From JAWKIW01 sp041394145 (GTDB taxonomy: Bacteria > Actinomycetota > Acidimicrobiia > Acidimicrobiales > Acidimicrobilacustridaceae), in assembly GCA_041394145.1 (NCBI GenBank), contig JAWKIW010000003.1:124001-188000 (forward strand): a stretch of DNA of 64,000 bases, in the 5' to 3' direction. Under the pieces are notes generated by a model. It did no database searches, had not been told where the DNA came from, and saw only the letters and a list, made by a program, of their open reading frames with translations. The position numbers were made by a program, and so were the translations under genes. The first letter of the stretch is position 1; each line of letters begins with the position of its first letter. Positions 38,573 to 47,166 of this stretch are shown piece by piece.

Positions 38573-39438
38573 TCAGCGAGGCAGCGGCGCCGCCCGCAGC
38601 ACCGAGGCCGAGGAGCGGCGGTCCTGGTCCTCGCCGCGGGGATCGCCGTCGCCCTCCTCGTCGGTCGCCGTCTCGGCCGCGCACGGCCGCCAGCTCGGCG
38701 GCCTCGGCGGACGGGGTCGAGGCGCCCACCGCCGGCTTCGCCGTCTCGGCCGGCAGGGTCTCGCTCTGCTTCGTGGCGTAGGTGTCCACGTACTCCTGGC
38801 CCGACAGGTCGCGGATCTCGTACATGACCTCGTCGGTGATCTGTCGCAGCACGAGGCGGTCGTCGGCCCGGTCGAGGTAGCGGGTCACGTCGACCGGGGG
38901 GCCGAAGCGGACGCGCACCTTGCGGAACACGTTGGGCACCTTGGCGTCGGGAGGCTGGACCTCCACCGAGCCCTGGACCCCGGTGGGCACGATCGGGCAG
39001 CCGGTGCGCAGTGCCAGTCGGGCCACCCCGGTGTGGCCCTTGTGCAGCTTGCGTCGCGGCTGCGGGTGCCCTCCGGGTAGATGCCGAACAGCTCGCCCCG
39101 CTCGAGCACCCGGGCGGCGGCGTTGAGCGCCCGGTCGCTGGCCGATCCGCCGGACCGGTCGATCGGGATCATCCCCATGGCCGGGAAGAGGTACTTGGTC
39201 TTCCAGCTGTCCATGTACTCGGCCTTGCCGACGTAGGTGATGCGCCGCGGCGGGGAGAAGGGCACGAAGAACGAGTCCGAGCACCGAGACGTGGTTCGGC
39301 ACGCGATGATCGCCCGCCGGTGTGGGGCACGTGCTCGAGGCCCTGGACCTCGATGTCCCAGCAGAACGAGAAGATCGGCGAGAGCACCGCCCGGGCGACG
39401 GTGTACAGCTGGCCGGCTTCTCGCTTCTCCTCGCCCAT
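38573..39438 (-). CDS. PlsC-like 1-acyl-glycerol-3-phosphate acyltransferase (several frame breaks)
   Basis: The pieces of a PlsC-type phospholipid acyltransferase of about 288 residues lie in order but in changing frames. ATG 39438 opens MGEEKREAGQLYTVARAVLS...GLEHVPHTGG. The Hx4D motif NHVSVLD is recovered near 39,290. ITYVGKAEYMDSWKTKYLFP and the FGIYPEGTRSRD motif follow in another frame, then KLHKGHTGVARLALRTGCPI. After AELAA a last shift near 38,690 gives an acidic tail (AETATDEEGDGDPRGEDQDR) ending at 38573. Breaks fall near 39,315, 39,283, 39,055 and 38,690. The identity is clear, and the breaks look like sequence errors. It overlaps mshC's downstream side by nothing and follows it by 11 nt. 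Confidence 0.75.
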
Positions 39439-39449
39439 GCGCTGCTCCG

Positions 39450-40764
39450 TCACCGTGTCGGCCGGGTGGACCCCTGTCCCGGCGTCCCAGTCTGCCGCAC
39501 CCGGGCCGGCCGCGCTCGGAGGGGCGAGCCGGCCGCCCCGTCGCGGGGGCGGCCGAGCACCACCAGGCCTACAGCCGCGATCCCCAGCAGGCGGGCGCCG
39601 GCCCGCGCCCCCGCCTCCGAGGGAGGCGGCGGCGTCGACGACCGCCACGGCCCCGGGGTGTCGAGGTCGTCGTCGAGCCGGGCGCGCCACCGCCGCGAGG
39701 GACCTGCGCGCTCGGCGGTGGCGCCTGCGCCAGCCGCCGCCTGCCAGCGCTCGAGGCGGGCCGCGGCGGTGGGCATCACGGTGTCGTCCCACTCCCACGA
39801 GTCCCGGTAGTGGTGGGCGACGATGGCGGATCGCCCTCGGGTCGTAGGTCTTGAGCAGCTCGGACACGAACACGAGGTTGCCGAGGGACTTCGACATCTT
39901 CTCGCCGTCCATCCGCACCATGGCCTGGTGCATCCAGTGGCGCACGAAGGGCTGGCCGGTCGCCGCCTCGGACTGGGCCCGCTCGCACTCGTGGTGGGGG
40001 AAGATCAGGTCGGCGCCCCCACCGTGCAGATCGATGGTGGTGTCGAGCTCGCGCAGCGCCAGCGCCGAGCACTCGATGTGCCAGCCCGGCCGGCCCGGGC
40101 CCCACAGCGACTCCCAGGCCGGCTCGTCGGGCGCCGACGGCTGCCAGAGCACGAAGTCGAGCGGGTCGCGCTTGTTCGGGTCGTCGGGGTTGCCGCCCCG
40201 TTCGGCCGCGAGGCGCAGCATCTCCTCCCGGTCGTAGTGGCTGACCTCACCGAAGCCGGGGAAGGAGCCGACGTCGAAGTAGACCGCACCGCCGGCCTGG
40301 TAGGCGTGGCCCCGGTCGAGCACCATGCCGATGAAGCCGCGGATGTCGGCGATCGCCGACGTGGCCCGGGGCTCGCTCCAGCAGTCGATGACGTCGAGGG
40401 TGGCCATGTCGCCGTCGAAGCGGGCCGTCTCGGCCGCGGCCAGGTCGAGGTAGTGCACCCCGAGCTCGCGGGCCTTGCGCAGCAGGTCGTCGTCGACGTC
40501 GGTGATGTTGCGCACGCAGCGCGTGTCGTGGCCCCGGTCGCGCAGGCGGCGCTGCAGCACGTCGTAGGTGACGTAGGTAGCGGCGTGACCGAGGTGGGTG
40601 GCGTCGTAGGGCGTGATGCCACACGTGTACATGGTCACGACGGGACCCGGCTCGAACGGCACGACCGAGGCTCGGGCGGTGTCGTAGAGGCGCATCGGGC
40701 CGTCGACCGGGTCGGGGGGCGATGCCGGACGCGGGTTGCGCAGGTCGTCGTCGGGATCGCTCAT
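39450..40764 (-). CDS. mshC: Mycothiol ligase MshC (several frame breaks in the C-terminal third)
   Basis: MshC joins cysteine to GlcN-inositol in mycothiol synthesis and is a relative of CysRS. The start region MYTCGITPYDATHLGHAATY is diagnostic: ITPYDATHLGHAAT replaces the CysRS form. WHIECSALAL, the zinc-site IFPHHECERAQ and EKMSKSLGN follow. The intact frame ends at TYDPRAIR; one missing base near 39,832 shifts to AIVAHHYRDSWEWDDTVMP, and further breaks near 39,645 (DDDLDTPG to AVAVVDAAASLGG) and 39,575 carry it to a stop at 39450. Length is about 438 residues, slightly long for MshC. The presence of MshC marks a mycothiol-making actinobacterium. Confidence 0.88.
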
Positions 40765-40873
40765 CGCCGCGAGGCCACCACCGTCACGGCGCCGAGGCTA
40801 CCGGCCGGTCCGGTCACCGCGACCCGACGCGGGTCCCGCCCACCCGGAGGCCGTGCGCCGGCGCCACGGCGGG

Positions 40874-41533
40874 TCAGAGGTCGTGGAGGCCGGTGAAGCG
40901 CACCGCCACGCGCGTCTTGTAGCGCACGTTCAGCTGGAGCAGGACGGCGGCGAAGGCCTCGATGGGGGCCGCGTTGGAGAGCTCGCCGGCGTCGAGGGGT
41001 CGCAACCCCGGGATCTTCGAGACGATGCCGATCGCCGTCTCGGTCGCCGCGGCGTAGTCCGAGCAGATGAGCACGTCGGACTCGACCGGTTCGGAGATGT
41101 GCCCCAGCTCCTTGGCGGGCACGTGGTGCATCGCGGCGGCCACGTGCGAGCGGGGGACGGCGGCCTGCACGCTGGCGGCCACCGAGCCGCGGGGCGGGAC
41201 CAGCGGCTGGAACTCGTGGCCCACCCGGGCGAGGGCGTTGGCCATCGAGATCACGACCTTGCCCTCGAGCCGGGACGAGACCGACAGCGCCGTGGCGCCG
41301 GCGGCGTCCCACGGGGTGGCGATGACCACGACGTCGGCATCGGCCGCGCCCTCGTTGTCGGCCGCGGCGATCGGGAGGTCGTGGTCGGGCCAGCGATCGA
41401 CGAGCTTGTCGCGGATCTCCATGGCCCGGTACTTCGACCGGGAGCCGAGGACGACGTCGAAGCCGACCGACGCGAGGCGAGCACCGAGGCCGCTGCCGGC
41501 CGGTCCGGTCGCACCGAGGATCCCGATCCGCAC
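40874..41533 (-). CDS. NADPH-dependent F420 reductase family oxidoreductase (NpdG/Fno-like)
   Basis: This 219-residue enzyme of the F420:NADP+ oxidoreductase family moves hydride between NADPH and the deazaflavin F420. The Rossmann motif RIGILGATGPAGSGLGARL opens the protein, and VVLGSRSKYRA is the NADPH-phosphate loop. ADVVVIATPWDAA, VISMANALARVG and VAAAMHHVPAKEL are family landmarks. The GTG at 41533 is supported by a -10 box 6 nt upstream. F420 biosynthesis genes are not in the window. Some relatives are F420-independent, so cofactor choice is probable rather than certain. Confidence 0.85.
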   Translation of the reverse strand: MRIGILGATGPAGSGLGARLASVGFDVVLGSRSKYRAMEIRDKLVDRWPDHDLPIAAADNEGAADADVVVIATPWDAAGATALSVSSRLEGKVVISMANALARVGHEFQPLVPPRGSVAASVQAAVPRSHVAAAMHHVPAKELGHISEPVESDVLICSDYAAATETAIGIVSKIPGLRPLDAGELSNAAPIEAFAAVLLQLNVRYKTRVAVRFTGLHDL

Positions 41534-41539
41534 GTCGTC

Positions 41540-41545
41540 ACCCTA
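41540..41545 (-). promoter_or_regulatory. -10 box TAGGGT, leaderless start of the F420 reductase
   Basis: TAGGGT ends 6 nt before the GTG at 41533, in the 163-bp divergent gap with the GTPase-like gene. Confidence 0.45.
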
Positions 41546-41696
41546 CCGGTGCACCGAACCCGACGCCCGAGGGTGCCGAGCGGATCGCGACTCCACCGCG
41601 TGGCGGTCTCCCAGCCGATCCGAGCCGGGGCCGGGCCCGATCCGGCGGCGACGTCCGGGGCTTCACTGCCGCGGGGTCGGCGCCGATGGTAGGGAG

Positions 41697-43319
41697 ATGC
41701 CCGACGCTCCCTCCCCCGCCCTGGCCGGTGCCGCCGAGGTCGTGGGGCTGGTGCGGCGCCTGGCCGAGGGGCAGGGCCGAGACGACCTCGCCGCCCAGCT
41801 CGACGCCATCCGCGACGAGCTCGTGGTGCGACCGGTGCCCGTCCTCGTCGTCGGCGCTCCCGGCGCTGGTCGGTCGAGCGTCATCGACGCCCTGGTCGGG
41901 GCTCCGGTCGTGCCCGTCCGCCAGCCCGACGGCGCCGGTGGCACGGCGGTCGCCACCGGCGTGCAGCACGGCGCCTCCTACGCGGCCCGCGTGGTCCCGG
42001 ACGGCCCGGCGGCGGGATCGACCCACGCCGTGGACTTCGGCGAGGCCGTGGCCCTCGTCGGTGGTCCGCACAACGACGCCAACCGTTGGCAGCTCCGGGG
42101 CGTCGTGCTCGAGGTGCCGGCGGCACCGCTGGCCCGGGGCCTCACCCTCGTCGAGGCCCCCGGCGTCGCCGAGCTGGGCAGCGCCGACGGGCTGCGCATG
42201 GTGCGGGCCATGGCGGGGGTGGCCGCCGTGCTGGTGGTGGCGCCGGCCGACCGGACCCTGGCGCCCCGGGTCCTCGACCTCGCCCGCACCGCACAGGCGA
42301 TGAGCCGCCACGTCGTGGTCGCGCTCACCGGAGCCGACCGCGTGCCCCGGGCCACGGCCGCGACCGACGCCGCCCTGCTGGCGCTCGAGCAGCGCGGCGT
42401 CTCGGCCGCCGTCTTCGCCGTCGACTGCCGGCCGTACTGGACGCCCGACGGCGGGGTGCCGCCGGGGCACGACCCCGGGATGCGAGCCCTGGCCCGGCAC
42501 CTCGCCGAGTCCGTCGTCCTCGACGGCGAGCAGCAGCGCATCGGTCGGGCCCTCACCGAGGCCTTCTGGGCGGCCGACCGCCTCCGGTTGCGCCTGTGGG
42601 CCGAGGAGGCGCTCATCGAGGAGCCCGGTGGGCTCGGACCGACCATCGCCCGACTGCGCAGCGCGGCTCGGCTCGCCGAGCGGCTCTGCGCCGAGGATGC
42701 GGCGTGGCGACGGGCGTTGGGCGAGGGCGCCCGCCGGCTCGCCGCCGACATCGGTGCCGATCGCCACCACCAGCTCGCCGAGCTCGCCGGTCGGCTCGCC
42801 GACGGCACGCCCGCCGACCGCGAGCGCGCCGTGGCCGAGGCGATCGTCCGGCTCCAGCGGGTGCGGGCCCTGGCCCTGCGGGCCTTCGCCCGCCAGGTGG
42901 CCGGGCAGTTCCGCGACGAGTGGACCGCCGTGGTGGGGTCGCTCGACCTCGGGCCCGAGGGCCACAGCCTGCTGCTGCCCCGACTCGAGCGCCCGGGACG
43001 AGCGGCCGCCGCGGCGCTGACCGAGCTCCCGCTCGCCGGCCCGGAGGACCACCGCCTCGACGTCGGGGCCCGGCTGGACCACGCCTTCGCCCGCGGCACC
43101 GACCGGCTGGTCGCCCACCTGGAGGACGACCTGGCGACGCGGTGCCGTGACCGGGCCGTCGAGCTGCACCGATCGCTCGTCGAGGTGCTCACCGCCCTCA
43201 CGGTGCTGCGCGACGCCGACGCCGCCACCCGGGATGCTCGGCGCGGCACGTTGGCCTCGGGCCTCGCCGAGCTGGACGTGCTCGAGTGGCCCGGGCGACC
43301 GGTCGACGACGCCCGCTGA
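41697..43319 (+). CDS. Dynamin-like/Era-type GTPase homologue with degenerate nucleotide motifs
   Basis: This 540-residue protein has an N-terminal GTPase-like domain and a long helical C-terminal half, like bacterial dynamin or Era-type proteins. The P-loop reads GAPGAGRSS (residues 53-61), with Arg59 where Lys is nearly invariant. The G3 motif is LVEAPGVAEL, with Glu for Asp. The G4 position reads VVALTGADRVPR instead of (N/T)KxD. Strands and helices between them are kept (VLVVAPADRTLAPRVLDLAR). It may bind nucleotide weakly or not at all. The ATG at 41697 has AGGGAG directly before it, closer than is ideal. It is followed by fabI with its own promoter. Confidence 0.7.
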   Translation: MPDAPSPALAGAAEVVGLVRRLAEGQGRDDLAAQLDAIRDELVVRPVPVLVVGAPGAGRSSVIDALVGAPVVPVRQPDGAGGTAVATGVQHGASYAARVVPDGPAAGSTHAVDFGEAVALVGGPHNDANRWQLRGVVLEVPAAPLARGLTLVEAPGVAELGSADGLRMVRAMAGVAAVLVVAPADRTLAPRVLDLARTAQAMSRHVVVALTGADRVPRATAATDAALLALEQRGVSAAVFAVDCRPYWTPDGGVPPGHDPGMRALARHLAESVVLDGEQQRIGRALTEAFWAADRLRLRLWAEEALIEEPGGLGPTIARLRSAARLAERLCAEDAAWRRALGEGARRLAADIGADRHHQLAELAGRLADGTPADRERAVAEAIVRLQRVRALALRAFARQVAGQFRDEWTAVVGSLDLGPEGHSLLLPRLERPGRAAAAALTELPLAGPEDHRLDVGARLDHAFARGTDRLVAHLEDDLATRCRDRAVELHRSLVEVLTALTVLRDADAATRDARRGTLASGLAELDVLEWPGRPVDDAR

Positions 43320-43356
43320 ACCATCGGACCCGGCCGGCCGGCCGGCACCGGGCCGG

Positions 43357-43362
43357 TAACGT
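43357..43362 (+). promoter_or_regulatory. -10 box TAACGT upstream of fabI
   Basis: TAACGT lies 28 nt before the ATG, leaving room for the GGAGGAG ribosome site that precedes it. Short-leader promoter. Confidence 0.45.
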
Positions 43363-43390
43363 GCGCCCAGCCCGACCGGTCGGAGGAGCC

Positions 43391-44158
43391 ATGGGTCTGC
43401 TCGACGGCAAGCGCATCCTCGTCACCGGCGTCCTCACCGACGCCTCACTCGCCTTCGGCGTGGCCCGCCTCGCCCAGACCGAGGGCGCCGAGATCCTGCT
43501 CACCAGCGCGCCCAAGACCGTGCGCCACACCGAGCGCACCGCCCGCAAGCTGGAGCGCGAGGTCGAGGTGCTCGAGCTCGACGTGAGCGACCAGGACCAG
43601 GTGGAGGCGGCCGCCGCCGCGGTGGCCGACCGCTGGGACCGGGTCGACGGCGCCCTGCACGCCATCGGCTTCGCGCCGCCGGTGTGCCTCGGGGGCACCT
43701 TCCTCGACGCCACGTGGGCCGACGTCGGCGTCGCCGTCAACATCTCCGCCTACTCGCTCAAGGCCCTCGCCGACATCGTGGCGCCCCGCATGACCGACGG
43801 CGGCAGCATCGTCGGTCTCGACTTCGACGCCACCGCCTCCTGGCCCGCCTACGACTGGATGGGCGTGGCCAAGGCCGCCCTCGAGTCGACCTCGCGCTAC
43901 CTCGCCCGCTACCTCGGTCCCCAGGGCATCCGCGTCAACCTGGTGTCGGCAGGACCGATCAAGACCGTCGCAGCACGCTCCATCCCCGGCTTCCACCAGT
44001 TCGAGGACGCCTGGGACGGCCGCTCGCCGCTGGGGTGGAACGTGAAGGACTCCTCGGCCGTGGCCAGGGCCTGCGTGGCGATGCTGTCGGACTGGTTCCC
44101 GATGACCACCGGCGAGATCGTCCACGTCGACGGCGGCTACCACGCCATGGGCGCCTGA
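43391..44158 (+). CDS. fabI: Enoyl-[acyl-carrier-protein] reductase FabI (InhA-like)
   Basis: FabI reduces trans-2-enoyl-ACP with NADH in the last step of fatty acid elongation. The protein has 255 residues. The start GLLDGKRILVTGVLTDASLA is characteristic of FabI/InhA, the divergent short-chain dehydrogenases. The catalytic Tyr154-x6-Lys161 pair lies in YDWMGVAK. The AGPIKTVAARSIPGF substrate loop is typical of InhA-type enzymes. GGAGGAG precedes the ATG. Confidence 0.95.
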   Translation: MGLLDGKRILVTGVLTDASLAFGVARLAQTEGAEILLTSAPKTVRHTERTARKLEREVEVLELDVSDQDQVEAAAAAVADRWDRVDGALHAIGFAPPVCLGGTFLDATWADVGVAVNISAYSLKALADIVAPRMTDGGSIVGLDFDATASWPAYDWMGVAKAALESTSRYLARYLGPQGIRVNLVSAGPIKTVAARSIPGFHQFEDAWDGRSPLGWNVKDSSAVARACVAMLSDWFPMTTGEIVHVDGGYHAMGA

Positions 44159-44294
44159 GCCCGATCCCGGCGGCGTCGCGTCGCCCGCCCGGCGCCGCGG
44201 CCGCACACCCCGGTGCCACCGGGTGCTCACGGTTCCCTCACATCGGTGTGGTCATCTGGCACCGTCGGAATCGGACCCTGCTCGTGGAGGCCCC

Positions 44295-44546
44295 ATGCGC
44301 TCCGGCACCACCATCATCGTGCTGCGATCCATCATCGCCGGCCTGCTCGCCGCCCTCGCCGTCGCCGCCCTGCTCGACGGGCGTGTGGTGATCGGTGTGC
44401 TGCTGGGCGCGCTCGCCGTCACGAACGTGACCCTCACCGTCACGGTGCACCGCCGCCGGCGCGAGCTGCAGGCCCGCTTCCCCGGCCTGGCGACCCGACG
44501 CGGCCGCGGGGACGGGCCGGGGGCCGGCTGGCCCCGCGCCGCCTGA
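44295..44546 (+). CDS. Small two-helix membrane protein
   Basis: This 83-residue ORF has two hydrophobic helices (IIVLRSIIAGLLAALAVAAL and VVIGVLLGALAVTNVTLTV) and a strongly basic tail (HRRRRELQARFP). GTGGAGG before the ATG is a fair ribosome site. No family is recognised. It lies 136 bp after fabI and converges on the DUF6285 gene. Confidence 0.6.
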   Translation: MRSGTTIIVLRSIIAGLLAALAVAALLDGRVVIGVLLGALAVTNVTLTVTVHRRRRELQARFPGLATRRGRGDGPGAGWPRAA

Positions 44547-44611
44547 TCGACCGGCGCGGCCGCGGTCACGACCGGAGCCCGGCGTCGGGCCGCAGCCCGG
44601 CGGCGCCCGGG

Positions 44612-44983
44612 TCAGGCCGACGCCGCGTCCGGATCGCCGGGCTCGTCGAGGTGGCCGGGGTTCGCGACCCGCAGCTTGTCCTCGACGGTGGCGAGCACCG
44701 CCGCCCTCACCTCCTCGTAGCGGGCGTCGAGGGCACCCGAGCGGATCGCCGACGCCAGCTCGGCCTCGGACCCCACGCCGAGCGCCCGCAGCCGCTCGGC
44801 GTGGGCGGCCGCCTGGGTGGCGCCCAGCGTCAGCTCCCGCTCGACCATGGCGAGGACCCGCGCCGCCACCTGGCCGTGGAAGCGCACGCGGCCCTCCGCG
44901 GTCGGCAGCACGTCGCGTTCGAGGTACTCACGCACCGCCTCGACCAGCTCGGCTGCGGTGGGCACGTCGTGGGGGGCGCTCAC
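44612..44983 (-). CDS. DUF6285-like protein
   Basis: This 123-residue helical protein (PTAAELVEAVREYLERDVLP, GRVRFHGQVAARVLAMVERE, ALDARYEEVRAAVLATVEDK) matches the small DUF6285 proteins that usually sit beside an APH-type phosphotransferase in acyl-CoA metabolism clusters, as it does here. The biochemical role is unknown. It follows the phosphotransferase gene by 64 bp. Confidence 0.75.
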   Translation of the reverse strand: MSAPHDVPTAAELVEAVREYLERDVLPTAEGRVRFHGQVAARVLAMVERELTLGATQAAAHAERLRALGVGSEAELASAIRSGALDARYEEVRAAVLATVEDKLRVANPGHLDEPGDPDAASA

Positions 44984-45047
44984 GACCGGGACCTCCCGGA
45001 TCGATCGCCGGACGGCCCGCGATCGCCCCGCGGGCGCACCGCGTCGG

Positions 45048-46030
45048 TCACGGCAGCAGCTCCAGCAGGTCGTACTCGGTCTCGCACACCCGCCGGCCGA
45101 TGGCCGCCAGCTCGACCGACCGGGACATGCCCGACCGGTGCGTCTCGGCTTGCAGGATGCAGATCACGCCCCACCGGAGGGTGCCGAGCACCATCCACCA
45201 GTGCAGCTCGGCGGGATCGACCGGCGGTCCACCGGCCGCGGCATAGGCGTCGGTCAGCTCGGCCAGCGACCCCAGCCCGGCCACCGGCGACCACCCCCCG
45301 AACCGCCACGCCTTCACGCAGAGCCAGCCGAGGTCCTCGGTCGGGTCCCCGAGGTGGGCCAGCTCCCAGTCGAGCACGGCCCGCAGGCCGTCGGGCCCGA
45401 CGATGAGGTTGCCGAGCCGGAAGTCGCCGTGCACGACGGTGACCCGTCCGGCGGGCGGGCGGTGCTCGGCCAGCCATCGGAGGCCGAGCTCGAAGGCGGG
45501 ATGGGGCTGCCCCAGGTGGTCGAGGAGGGTCCGCAGGTCGCCGACCGGCTCCTGCTCGCGCAGCGCCGGGACCTGGTCGATCGGGATGCGGTGGATGGCG
45601 GCCAGCGCGGCCGCGGCCTGGCCCACCAGCACGGTGCGGGCCGTCGCGTACTCGTCGTCGCGCAGGATCCGGCGAGCGATGGTCTCGCCGTCGAGCCGGC
45701 CGAGCACGACGCAGGCCGATCCGAACACCGCCGGGTCGTCGGTGGCGGCCACCACCGGTGCGACCGGCACCCCGGCGGCCGCGGCCGCCCGCAGCAACGA
45801 GGCCTCCCCGACCATGGAGAACCGCTCGTTGATCGCCCCCGTCGCAGCCGCTGCACGATCAACCGGTCCCGCTCGCCGTCGGGGCCGACGAGGGTGCACG
45901 AGAACGTCTCCCGCGAGGCGCCACCCGACAACCGCGTGACCTCGTCGACGCGCGAGCCGGGCCGGCCCAGCTCGTCGGCGAGGAACGCCGCCAGGCGCGT
46001 GGCCGACTCCTCGGTGGACGGTCCCCCCAT
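45048..46030 (-). CDS. APH-family phosphotransferase (acyl-CoA dehydrogenase-associated type, one frame break)
   Basis: This is an aminoglycoside phosphotransferase-fold enzyme. The start MGGPSTEESATRLAAFLADE and SGGASRETFSCTLVGPDGER are in one frame; in a GGGG run near 45,843 one base is missing and the reading continues as INERFSMVGEASLLRAAAAA. The catalytic loop is VVHGDFRLGNLIV and the metal motif LDWELAHLGDP. Restored length is 327 residues. Relatives occur with or fused to acyl-CoA dehydrogenases and may phosphorylate hydroxyacyl-CoAs; antibiotic resistance is not implied. The DUF6285 neighbour supports this type. Confidence 0.85.
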
Positions 46031-46101
46031 CGCCGGGCGACGCTACCCGACCGCCCTGCGGCCCCGGCGCCCGGCCTCCCGGCGCCCGGTCCTCCCGGCG
46101 C

Positions 46102-47166
46102 TCATTCGTCGCGGAGGGACCCGGCCGCGGTGTCGGACTCGTCGAAGATGTCGCCGACGAGCTCCTCGAGCAGGTCCTCGAGCGTGACGATGCCGCAGGT
46201 CGTGCGGGCGTCGTCGACGACCAGCGCGAAGTGGACCCGGTTGGCCCGCATCGAGCGCAGGACCTCCTCGAGGGCCCGGTGCCGGGGCACCACCAGCATC
46301 CGGCGCACGAGCCGCAGCGGCAGCGGGCGTCGTCGGGCGTCGCCCTCGAAGGCGAGGAGGTCCTTGGCGTGGACGAACCCGACGATGTCGTCCAGTCCGC
46401 CGTCGCCGACCACGGGGAGTCGCGAGTGACCGCTCGCCATCGCGACCTGCTCGACCTCCTCGACGGTGGCGGGCCGGGGCACGACCACGACCTCGTCACG
46501 GGGCACCATCACCGCGGCCGCGTCGCGGCCACCGAAGTCGAGCACGCCGGCCAGCAGGTCGTGGGCGAAGTCGTCGACGAGGCCCTCCTCACGCGACTCG
46601 GCCAGCATCACCGCGAACTCCTCGGGCGTGTGGGCGAAGTCGAGCTCGTCGCGGGGCTCGATCCGCGCCGCCCGCACCACGAGGTTGGAGGTGGCGTTGA
46701 GGAACCGCACCACCGGCCGCACGACCCACAGGTAGGCCCGGTTGGGCACGGCCACCCACAGCAACGTCCGCTCCGGATCGGCCAGCGTGATCCCCTTCGG
46801 CACCATCTCGCCGATCACCAGGTGGAGGAAGACCACGATCCCGAGACCGATCACGAACGCGATGCCGTGGCGCACCGAGTCCGGCAGCGAGAGCGGACCG
46901 AGCACCGACTCGAGGGCGGCCACGGCAGCCGGCTCGGCGACGAAGCCCAGCGCCAGGGACGCGACGGTGATGCCGAGCTGGGCGCCGGCCAGCTGCAGGG
47001 TGAGCTCGCCGAGCGAGGCGAGCGCCGAGCGGGCCCGTCGGCTGCCACCCTCGGCGAGCGGCTCGAGTCGGGTCCGGCGCGACCCCACCAGCGCGAACTC
47101 CACGGCGACGAAGAAGCCGTTGAGCAGCAGCAGCGCGATGGCCGCGATCACGGCGACGGGGTTCAC
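46102..47166 (-). CDS. CNNM/HlyC-type transporter-associated membrane protein, paralogue 2
   Basis: This 354-residue protein has an N-terminal DUF21 membrane domain of four helices (IAAIALLLLNGFFVAVEFAL first) and a tandem CBS pair (VMVPRDEVVVVPRPATVEEV; VVGDGGLDDIVGFVHAKDLL). It ends soon after the second CBS (ELVGDIFDESD), so the C-terminal CorC_HlyC domain present in the upstream paralogue is missing. Family members are linked to magnesium/cobalt efflux. The GTG start overlaps the stop of the paralogue (GTGA). Confidence 0.88.
   Translation of the reverse strand: MNPVAVIAAIALLLLNGFFVAVEFALVGSRRTRLEPLAEGGSRRARSALASLGELTLQLAGAQLGITVASLALGFVAEPAAVAALESVLGPLSLPDSVRHGIAFVIGLGIVVFLHLVIGEMVPKGITLADPERTLLWVAVPNRAYLWVVRPVVRFLNATSNLVVRAARIEPRDELDFAHTPEEFAVMLAESREEGLVDDFAHDLLAGVLDFGGRDAAAVMVPRDEVVVVPRPATVEEVEQVAMASGHSRLPVVGDGGLDDIVGFVHAKDLLAFEGDARRRPLPLRLVRRMLVVPRHRALEEVLRSMRANRVHFALVVDDARTTCGIVTLEDLLEELVGDIFDESDTAAGSLRDE

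Noticed and set aside
45048..46030. Aminoglycoside resistance gene
   Set aside because: The APH fold is present, but the DUF6285 neighbour and sequence type fit the acyl-CoA-metabolism-associated kinases, not antibiotic phosphotransferases.
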